Shown in pieces: positions 33,462-38,701 of a stretch of DNA of 38,701 nt. A program made the position numbers and the translations under genes. Each line of letters opens with the position of its first letter. Position 1 is the stretch's first letter. The stretch covers positions 1 through 38,701 of the forward strand of contig CAJTDE010000038.1 in the NCBI GenBank assembly GCA_910574835.1. The letters are read 5' to 3'. The notes beneath the pieces are model-generated. The model was given only the letters and a program-made list of their open reading frames with translations, did not search any database and was not told where the DNA came from. This stretch comes from Clostridia bacterium. Its GTDB lineage: Bacteria > Bacillota > Clostridia > Lachnospirales > Lachnospiraceae.

Positions 33462-33594
33462 CAGTTCCGTAATAACCTTCACGGTACACAAGATTGAGAA
33501 CAATTTCCAGCCACAAAAGCATGTGTCTGTAAATTGTTCTGTGCACCGGGAAGGTTATTACTATTTCCAGTTCCGTAATATTACTTAGGGTACA
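33462..33594 (-). repeat. structured palindromic element B with flanking 27-nt boxes, upstream of nadE
   Basis: The core is 33469-33561 (93 nt). Outer arms are 33469-33489 and 33541-33561 (19 of 21 pairs). A one-sided 7-nt bulge is at 33490-33496. Inner arms 33497-33510 and 33527-33540 give 13 of 14 pairs, and the loop is 16 nt. The geometry is identical to element A. Paired positions that differ from A change on both sides. The 27-nt box is complete on both flanks (33462-33488 and 33568-33594, CAGTTCCGTAATA, 9 nt, GTACA). Confidence 0.88.
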
Positions 33595-33601
33595 TAAAGC
33601 C

Positions 33602-34483
33602 CTACCGCTTTGCCTTCTCCAATATTCTTTTTAATTCTTCTATATTGAAGCTATACGCCTCATTGCAGAAATGGCATTTTACCTCAATAGGCTTGCCGTC
33701 CCGAATCATCTCGCGAATCTCTTTGCTTCCAATGCTGATGATAGCTTTTTCCACACGTTCCTTGGAGCAGTTGCAGGAAAATGCCGTGGGTATGGTATCG
33801 TTAACGGTAAAGCCCAGATCTCCTAAAAGCTCCTCCAGAATCCCTTCCGGCGTCAGTCCCCGGTTCAGCAGCTCTGTGACTGAGCTTACTTTGGCAAGGC
33901 GCTGTTCCAGTGCGTCTATTACTTTGTCCTCGGTGTAGGGCATCAGCTGAATGATGAATCCCCCGGCCTGGCATACGGTGTTGTCACGGTTCAGCAAAAC
34001 TCCCAGTCCCACGGATGAGGGGATCTGCTCGGAGTTTGCAAAATAATACGTTAAATCCTCTGCAATCTCCCCGGTCTGCAGCTCCGTCTGGCCCACATAA
34101 GGCTCTTTCATGCCCAGATCGCGAATCACCTGAAGCATACCCGTTCCGATGGCTCCCGATACATCCAGTTTTCCCTTCGCATTGGCCGGAATCAGAACTG
34201 CCGGCTCGTTCACATAGCCCTTTACTCGGGCCTTGGAATCGGCCGTAACAGTAATTCCTCCAAGGGGTCCGTCTCCCCGGATCTGTAAGGTGAGAAGATC
34301 CTGCTCCCCCTTCATCATAGACCCCATCATAGCGCCTGCGCTTAAAGAACGGCCCAGAGCCGCCGTTGCTACGGGACTGGTGTTGTGAATCTGTCTGGCC
34401 TTTTCCACCATGTCCCGGGAGGTTATGGCAAAGGCCCGAATCTGATTGTCCGCCGCCGTCGCCCTTACAATATAGTCTGACAT
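33602..34483 (-). CDS. hslO: redox-regulated chaperone Hsp33
   Basis: This 293-residue cytosolic chaperone is activated by oxidation. The N-terminal core begins SDYIVRATAADNQIRAFA. The C-terminal zinc-binding redox switch shows the CxC (SCNCSKERV) and CxxC (VKCHFCNEAY) pairs with normal spacing. Its start overlaps the end of the methyltransferase gene by 19 nt, so the two are translated from one mRNA. Length and motifs are complete. Confidence 0.96.
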   Translation of the reverse strand: MSDYIVRATAADNQIRAFAITSRDMVEKARQIHNTSPVATAALGRSLSAGAMMGSMMKGEQDLLTLQIRGDGPLGGITVTADSKARVKGYVNEPAVLIPANAKGKLDVSGAIGTGMLQVIRDLGMKEPYVGQTELQTGEIAEDLTYYFANSEQIPSSVGLGVLLNRDNTVCQAGGFIIQLMPYTEDKVIDALEQRLAKVSSVTELLNRGLTPEGILEELLGDLGFTVNDTIPTAFSCNCSKERVEKAIISIGSKEIREMIRDGKPIEVKCHFCNEAYSFNIEELKRILEKAKR

Positions 34484-35280
34484 TGCTTTGTTTCTCCTTC
34501 TGTTTCCATTTTCCCGTGCTCCCGCGCAATCACATGGATTCTCTCCGTCGTTTCCGACGGCTCCTGCCCGGTATCGGCATCGCAGATCCGCAGAAGCTCC
34601 ATACCTGCCTCTTTCACAAGACCTCGTATCTGTTCTTCGGAATAGGCCCGTTGAAAATGAGTTTCCTCGTATCTTTTGTACAGCCCGTCCTTTTGGCGGA
34701 TAAACAGGGTTAAATCGTACTGATTCAGCATTTCCTCCGGGTCATAATAGTTTTCCCAGATAAAGCTTCCCTCCTCCCGGTTTTCCGCTATGGTATTCTC
34801 CCCTAAAAGGGTCTCATATTTATAAACGGTATTGAGGTCAAAAAGGAAGATTCCTTTGGGGTCCAGATAATTATTTACCAGGCGGAATACTTGTAAAAGA
34901 TCTGCTTCCTCCGTAATATAGTTGACGGAATCGCAGACACTTACTACCGCCTTTACTGTCCCATAGAGTTCAAACTCACGCATGTCCTGGAGAAGATATA
35001 AAATATCATGCCCGGAGGCGGAACGCTTTTCCGCCGCCAGCTCCAGCATTTCCTCTGAGATATCCACTCCGGTCATATCATAGCCGGCCTCTGCCAGAAG
35101 TTCTGTCATGGTTCCGGTGCCGCAGCCAAGGTCCAGTATCAGTCCGTCCTTTATCCCGTATTCTTTTAACAGCTCTACTATCCGATCCCGCCATTTTTCA
35201 TAGGGAACATTGTCCATAAATAAATCATAGACTGCCGCAAAGCCCGCATATTCATCCGCAACGATTCTCCTGCCGCTCAT
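34465..35280 (-). CDS. class I SAM-dependent methyltransferase
   Basis: The 271-residue protein has the Rossmann-like motif I LILDLGCGTGTMTELL, motif II MTGVDISEEML and a downstream CDSVNYI. It starts YAGFAAVYDLFMDNVPYEKW, a common N-terminus in a Firmicute methyltransferase family of unknown substrate. The cytosolic protein has no membrane segment. A promoter at 35314-35342 lies directly upstream and hslO follows with overlap. The substrate cannot be inferred. Confidence 0.88.
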   Translation of the reverse strand: MSGRRIVADEYAGFAAVYDLFMDNVPYEKWRDRIVELLKEYGIKDGLILDLGCGTGTMTELLAEAGYDMTGVDISEEMLELAAEKRSASGHDILYLLQDMREFELYGTVKAVVSVCDSVNYITEEADLLQVFRLVNNYLDPKGIFLFDLNTVYKYETLLGENTIAENREEGSFIWENYYDPEEMLNQYDLTLFIRQKDGLYKRYEETHFQRAYSEEQIRGLVKEAGMELLRICDADTGQEPSETTERIHVIAREHGKMETEGETKQCQTIL

Positions 35281-35313
35281 GTGCTTCTTTTTCTCCCTCG
35301 CCCAATTGTTCTT

Positions 35314-35342
35314 ATTCTATCAAATTTTTTTTCAAAAAACAA
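35314..35342 (-). promoter_or_regulatory. promoter of the methyltransferase-hslO operon
   Basis: On the minus strand, TTGTTT (35337-35342) and TAGAAT (35314-35319) are separated by 17 nt. The -35 lies inside the U-run of the upstream terminator, so terminator and promoter overlap. Confidence 0.5.
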
Positions 35343-35373
35343 GACAGCCTCCACTCGAAATGAAAGACTGTCT
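35333..35373 (-). terminator. intrinsic terminator of the murB-rapZ-whiA-crh cluster
   Basis: On the minus strand AGACAGTC (35366-35373) pairs with GGCTGTCT (35342-35349) with one U-G wobble. It is followed by TGTTTTTTG, 15 nt past the crh stop. Confidence 0.8.
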
Positions 35374-35387
35374 GTTCCGCACCTTTT

Positions 35388-35642
35388 TTACTTACTGCTC
35401 AAAAACTTCTCTATATTGGCCATAGCCTCTTCCTCGTCCTCGCCGTTGGCTGAGACAGTCACCGTCTCTCCGGCATATAGTCCAAGGGTCATCATCCCCA
35501 TAATGCTTTTGGCATTTACCTTCTTGTTATCACTTTCCACGTAAATCTCACTGCCATACTGACTCGCCACCTGTACTAACAGTGCCACCGGTCTTGCTTC
35601 CAGACCGTTTGGGATCTGAATCGTGATTTCCTGCTTAATCAT
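35388..35642 (-). CDS. crh: HPr-like protein with Glu15 (Crh-type)
   Basis: This 84-residue protein has the full HPr fold. The PTS phosphorylation site His15 is replaced by Glu15 (PNGLEARP), while Ser46 and its surroundings (AKSIMGMMTLG) are kept. It therefore cannot carry phosphate in the PTS but could be phosphorylated on Ser46 by HPr kinase, as Bacillus Crh (Gln15) is, and act in carbon regulation. The start overlaps the whiA stop by 4 nt (ATGA). Its place after whiA matches the Bacillus yvcJ-yvcK-yvcL-crh order, supporting the Crh assignment, which is otherwise by analogy. Confidence 0.82.
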   Translation of the reverse strand: MIKQEITIQIPNGLEARPVALLVQVASQYGSEIYVESDNKKVNAKSIMGMMTLGLYAGETVTVSANGEDEEEAMANIEKFLSSK

Positions 35643-36538
35643 AATAACCTTTCCTCCTTGTGCTCCCTTAGCTCCTCTGCAATGAGACTCAGTTTCCTCA
35701 GCCTGTGATTGACACCCGATTTTCCCACACAGGGGGTCAGCATCTGTCCCAACTCCTTCAATGTGGATTCCGGTTGTTCCAGGCGAAGCTTTGCTATCTC
35801 GATTAAACCTTCGGGAAGCTGGTCAAACCCGATTGTTGCTTTAATATATTGTATATCTTCAATCTGCTTTACCGCTGCAGAAACGGTCTTGTTCAGGTTG
35901 GCAGTCTCGCAGTTCACCTGCCTGTTCACGGAATTGCGCATATCCTTGAGAATCCTGATATTTTCAAAATTCATAAGGGCTACGTGAGCCTCCATGACAT
36001 TCAGAATGTCTACAATCTGCGCCCCCTCTTTGATGTATACGATGTGGTTCTTCTTGCGCCCGGTCACTCTGGCTTCTATGCCAAAGCTTCCGATCATTTC
36101 GCAGAGTTGATTTGCTTTCTCAAGGCTGTTACAGACAATCTCAAAGTGATAGCCCTTCTCCGGGTCACTGACCGAACCGGAGGCTAAAAATGCTCCGCGG
36201 ATAAACGCACGTTTACAGCAAAGATTTTGAATCAGCACATGTTTTACGACAGAAATATCCCCATAAGACACGACTTCAAAGCTGTGTCCTCCCTTAAGGC
36301 TCTTATTCTGTCTGGCTGACACATCCAGTCTTATATTAAAGGTTTTTTTCAACAATGTAAAGTACTTTCTTGCAACTGCCGGATTTTCCGTGTGCATACG
36401 AAGCGCCGAAACGGAGCCTTCCTCTTCCGTTACCCGGCCGCAGAAGCCTAAGATTGCCGCGATTTCCGCCAGCCGGCAATGCCTGGCTCCGGGAATCTGC
36501 CTGGACAATTCTTCCTTGATTTCACTGGAAAAAGACAT
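35639..36538 (-). CDS. whiA: DNA-binding regulator WhiA
   Basis: The 299-residue protein starts MSFSSEIKEELSRQ and has a LAGLIDADG-homing-endonuclease-like N-terminal part (about 1-200, including RGAFLASGSVSDPEKGYHFEI). The C-terminal helix-turn-helix part ends LTPCVGKSGVNHRLRKL. WhiA is conserved in Gram-positives and is tied to cell division and nucleoid or membrane homeostasis. It lies 24 nt after rapZ and overlaps crh by 4 nt. Usually yvcK lies between rapZ and whiA; here it is absent. Confidence 0.95.
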   Translation of the reverse strand: MSFSSEIKEELSRQIPGARHCRLAEIAAILGFCGRVTEEEGSVSALRMHTENPAVARKYFTLLKKTFNIRLDVSARQNKSLKGGHSFEVVSYGDISVVKHVLIQNLCCKRAFIRGAFLASGSVSDPEKGYHFEIVCNSLEKANQLCEMIGSFGIEARVTGRKKNHIVYIKEGAQIVDILNVMEAHVALMNFENIRILKDMRNSVNRQVNCETANLNKTVSAAVKQIEDIQYIKATIGFDQLPEGLIEIAKLRLEQPESTLKELGQMLTPCVGKSGVNHRLRKLSLIAEELREHKEERLL

Positions 36539-36562
36539 TTGTTACCTCATATTGTTTACGGT

Positions 36563-37441
36563 TCAGTGAGCTTTTACAATGGCATCTTTTTCAATATCTC
36601 TGTGTTCACACCGAACTACATAATCTCCGTTTTCTTTCAGACGTTCATAAAGCCGGTTTGCCAAGGTCACGGAGCGATGCTTTCCTCCCGTGCAGCCTAC
36701 GGCAATGACAAGCTGATTCTTTCCCTCCTGCACATAGTTGGGAAGAAGGAAACGAACCATGTCCTCCAGTTTATCCAGAAAATGGTGCGCCGCCTCGAAG
36801 CCCATGACGAAATCCTGTATCTCCTTATCGTTTCCGCTCAGCCTGCGGAGATCTTCATAGTAATAAGGATTGGGCAGGAAACGCACGTCGAAAACCAGAT
36901 CTGCGTCATTGGGAATCCCGAACTTGAATCCAAAGGAAAGAACGGAAATGACGAGATTTCTAAATTCTCTGTTTTGTACGAATATTTTGTCCAATTCCAC
37001 CCGAAGCTCTCTGGTGAGAAGGCTGCTGGTATCTATAATGTAATCTGCCTGCTTTTTCAAAAAGGTCAGACGTTCGCGCTCTTTTTCTATCCCCTCCATG
37101 ATACGCCCGTCTCCTGCCAGGGGATGATTTCTTCTTGTTTCCTTGTAGCGTTTTATCAATACATGGTCTGCGGCGTCCAGGAACAAGATCTCGTAGGTGC
37201 AGCCGGCCATAGTCAATTCCTCCAGGGCACGCTGCAGATCGCTTAACGCCTGTCCGCTGCGCACGTCAATGCCGAGGGCCACTTTGGTAATTTCACTGGT
37301 TCCGGAGTAGACGAGCTCGGAGAACTTGCCCATTAACGGGATCGGAAGATTATCGACACAAAAATAGCCGGCATCCTCTAACATCCGAAGGGAGGTTCCC
37401 CTTCCGGCTCCCGACATGCCTGTTATGATTACAAAACGCAC
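36563..37441 (-). CDS. rapZ: RapZ/YvcJ family protein with degenerate P-loop
   Basis: The 292-residue protein matches the RapZ/YvcJ family over its length: GYFCVDNLP, LFLDAADHVLIKRYKETRR, and the C-terminal AVGCTGGKHRSV with its conserved uridine-nucleotide-sugar-binding region. In Gram-positives it is a nucleotide-binding protein linked to competence; in E. coli RapZ is an RNase adaptor for GlcN6P control. The Walker A motif, normally GxSGxGKS/T, reads GMSGAGRG, with Lys replaced by Arg and Ser/Thr by Gly. The start is GTG at 37441 after GGAGG. It is in a cluster with murB and whiA. Confidence 0.9.
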   Translation of the reverse strand: MRFVIITGMSGAGRGTSLRMLEDAGYFCVDNLPIPLMGKFSELVYSGTSEITKVALGIDVRSGQALSDLQRALEELTMAGCTYEILFLDAADHVLIKRYKETRRNHPLAGDGRIMEGIEKERERLTFLKKQADYIIDTSSLLTRELRVELDKIFVQNREFRNLVISVLSFGFKFGIPNDADLVFDVRFLPNPYYYEDLRRLSGNDKEIQDFVMGFEAAHHFLDKLEDMVRFLLPNYVQEGKNQLVIAVGCTGGKHRSVTLANRLYERLKENGDYVVRCEHRDIEKDAIVKAH

Positions 37442-37457
37442 TTTTAATCCTCCATTT

Positions 37458-37514
37458 CAGTTCCATAGTTGTCCATTTTGTACATCCGAGTTCCAAAATA
37501 TTCTTCTTAGTACA
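37458..37514 (-). repeat. tandem pair of 27-nt boxes upstream of rapZ
   Basis: Two copies (37458-37484 and 37488-37514) match the 27-nt box of elements A and B: CAGTTCC-type start, 9-nt variable part, GTACA end. They lie 3 nt apart. No palindrome separates them. They sit between murB and rapZ, with the first box 8 nt before the rapZ GGAGG. Confidence 0.65.
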
Positions 37515-37538
37515 CCTGTATGAAAATATGACTGTTAT

Positions 37539-38450
37539 CTAAAATCCTAACAGCTTTACTTCCAGCTCCAGGTCCACCCCGAACTGCCGCCGGACCTCCT
37601 GCTGTACGTAGGCTACCAGATCCCGCACATTCTGGGCCGTAGCCTCTCCTCGGTTGATCACAAATCCACAATGCTTCTCCGACACCTGGGCGTCTCCGAC
37701 CCGACAGCCGCGAAGTCCTGCATCCATAATGAGCTTTCCGGCAAAATAGCCTTCCGGCCGTTTGAAGGTGCTGCCGGCACTGGCGTATTCCAAGGGCTGC
37801 TTTCCCATCCGTGTCTCCTTAAGCTCTTGCATCCTGGACTCGATGGCTTTCTTATCTCCCTGTTTCAGCTCCAATACGACCTCCAAAACAATGTAATGAT
37901 TCCGGGCAATGCTGCTCGTCCGATATCCCAGAGCCAGTTCATCCCCGGAAAGCCATATCTGTTCTCCATCTTCCTTTAAGACCAGAGCCTTCTTCACCAC
38001 GTCCTTCATCTCGCCGCCGTAGGCTCCTGCGTTCATTACAAGCGCGCCGCCTAAGGTCCCGGGGATTCCCGAGGCAAACTCAAGTCCTGTCAGACCTTCC
38101 CTGGCCGCTATGTGGGCAGCCTTCACCAGCAGAGCGCCCGCTCTGGCATACAGTGTCTGCCCTTCTGTCCGAATATCATTCCAATTCTGAAAGAGCTGAA
38201 TGACAACGCCGTTGTAGCCTTTGTCACTGGCCAGAATGTTGCTTCCGTTTCCCAGAATATAGTAGTCTTCTCCAAATGTCCGGCAGGCAGCTATGATCCC
38301 GGAAAGCTGCTTTGGCGTCTTTGGAAGGCAGAAGTACTTTGCCGGGCCTCCTATCCGAAAGGTGGTATGCTTTTTCAACGGCTCATCTGTCTGTACTTGG
38401 CCCTCTTCTCCAAGGATCTCTCGTAATCTTTCATAAAACTCCTGCTTCAT
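37539..38450 (-). CDS. murB: UDP-N-acetylenolpyruvoylglucosamine reductase
   Basis: This FAD-dependent enzyme makes UDP-MurNAc in the cytosol, the second step of peptidoglycan precursor synthesis. The 303-residue protein has the FAD-binding TTFRIGGPAKYF, ILGNGSNILASD and GIPGTLGGALVMNAGAYG. The catalytic serine lies in ASAGSTFKRP and a late KHCGFVIN follows. The length and absence of the type I insert mark it as a type II MurB. GGAG lies 6 nt before the ATG. It heads the murB-rapZ-whiA-crh cluster. Confidence 0.96.
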   Translation of the reverse strand: MKQEFYERLREILGEEGQVQTDEPLKKHTTFRIGGPAKYFCLPKTPKQLSGIIAACRTFGEDYYILGNGSNILASDKGYNGVVIQLFQNWNDIRTEGQTLYARAGALLVKAAHIAAREGLTGLEFASGIPGTLGGALVMNAGAYGGEMKDVVKKALVLKEDGEQIWLSGDELALGYRTSSIARNHYIVLEVVLELKQGDKKAIESRMQELKETRMGKQPLEYASAGSTFKRPEGYFAGKLIMDAGLRGCRVGDAQVSEKHCGFVINRGEATAQNVRDLVAYVQQEVRRQFGVDLELEVKLLGF

Positions 38451-38534
38451 ACGGCACTCCTGCTTTCAGCCATTCTTATGTACATGGGCGATTCCTGCCC
38501 CGAATATACATAAAAGCTTCGATGTATTGATCTA

Positions 38535-38576
38535 AGTATATGCCAAAACATCGGAAAGTACAACCCCTTTCCGATG
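38535..38576 (-). promoter_or_regulatory. candidate murB promoter overlapping a hairpin
   Basis: On the minus strand TATACT (38535-38540) is a good -10 with a weak TTGTAC -35 (38558-38563) at 17 nt. The -35 lies in the loop and stem of a perfect 10-bp inverted repeat, CATCGGAAAG (38549-38558) and CTTTCCGATG (38567-38576), which could be an operator or a terminator of an upstream gene. Confidence 0.35.
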
Positions 38577-38637
38577 CTCTGCCGGGGAAGAGGCTTTGAC
38601 GGGTGTTTGACACATCAGTAATCAAAAAAGTACCTTT

Positions 38638-38663
38638 AAGCCTTGTAATAGGCTTATTTTTTT
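38638..38663 (+). terminator. small terminator-like hairpin near the window end
   Basis: AAGCCT (38638-38643) and AGGCTT (38650-38655) form a 6-bp stem with a 6-nt loop, followed by ATTTTTTT. It reads as a plus-strand terminator, but no plus-strand gene precedes it within the window. The opposite strand has T6 eight nt beyond the stem, so it may serve a minus-strand gene past the window end. Confidence 0.4.
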
Positions 38664-38701
38664 GTCAACTTTTTTGTTTTACTATCTAGCAATATTTAGT
38701 G

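Noticed and set aside
33462-33594. NAD-sensing riboswitch before nadE
   Set aside because: The same structure occurs before the hydratase gene, the loop does not resemble the NAD-I or NAD-II riboswitch motifs I know, and flanking direct repeats are not expected of a riboswitch.

Overview
The window is ordinary chromosomal DNA from a low-to-middle GC, Gram-positive, anaerobe-type Firmicute. It most resembles a spore-forming Clostridia member of the Lachnospiraceae type. The evidence is a SipL-like spore morphogenesis protein (SPOCS repeats plus LysM), WhiA with a Crh-like HPr, a DegV protein, YhaM, MutS2, the DUF885 lipoprotein, strong AGGAGG-type ribosome binding sites, and several lipoprotein signal peptides. 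I see no tRNA, rRNA, CRISPR array, phage gene or complete insertion sequence. The species cannot be fixed from this sequence.

Layout. 56-3293 (minus): ispE, sipL and a small PrcB-domain lipoprotein. 3430-9215 (plus): a cell envelope cluster malQ-plsC-ddl-murF followed by a Gfo/Idh/MocA oxidoreductase. 9368-9808 (plus): a cold-shock gene with its own sigma-A promoter, a structured leader and a near-perfect terminator. 9813-15255 (minus): an operon-like run transcribed as HtrA-like membrane protein, yhaM, rlmD, a sigma-70-like protein without region 4, and an esterase lipoprotein. 15393-21738 (plus): mutS2, a response regulator/histidine kinase pair and a DUF885 metallopeptidase-like lipoprotein. 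21896-38450 (minus): three overlapping genes (two RlaP/YcgL-type nucleotidyltransferases and an unknown 82-residue protein), an aconitase-family hydratase, a second two-component pair, a DegV protein, nadE, a methyltransferase with hslO, and the murB-rapZ-whiA-crh cluster.

How the genes fit together. Peptidoglycan precursor genes sit at both ends (ddl and murF; murB with rapZ and whiA). The other genes are housekeeping: isoprenoid precursors, rRNA methylation, RNA decay, NAD synthesis, redox chaperone and mismatch-repair-like MutS2. The two two-component systems probably sense envelope conditions.

The most unusual content is in the minus-strand intergenic regions. Three palindromic elements of 92-93 nt, upstream of the hydratase gene, nadE and the degV-like gene, share one architecture: 21-position outer arms, a 7-nt one-sided bulge, a 14-15-position inner stem and a 13-16 nt loop. 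Each is flanked by direct repeats that overlap one arm. Two of them keep pairing through about seven compensatory base-pair changes. A 27-nt box that forms part of two of these elements also occurs twice in tandem upstream of rapZ. A different 172-nt palindrome follows the degV-like gene. Further oddities are a sigma-like protein lacking region 4, an HtrA-like protein lacking its catalytic histidine, a RapZ with a degenerate P-loop, and an HPr paralogue with Glu15.
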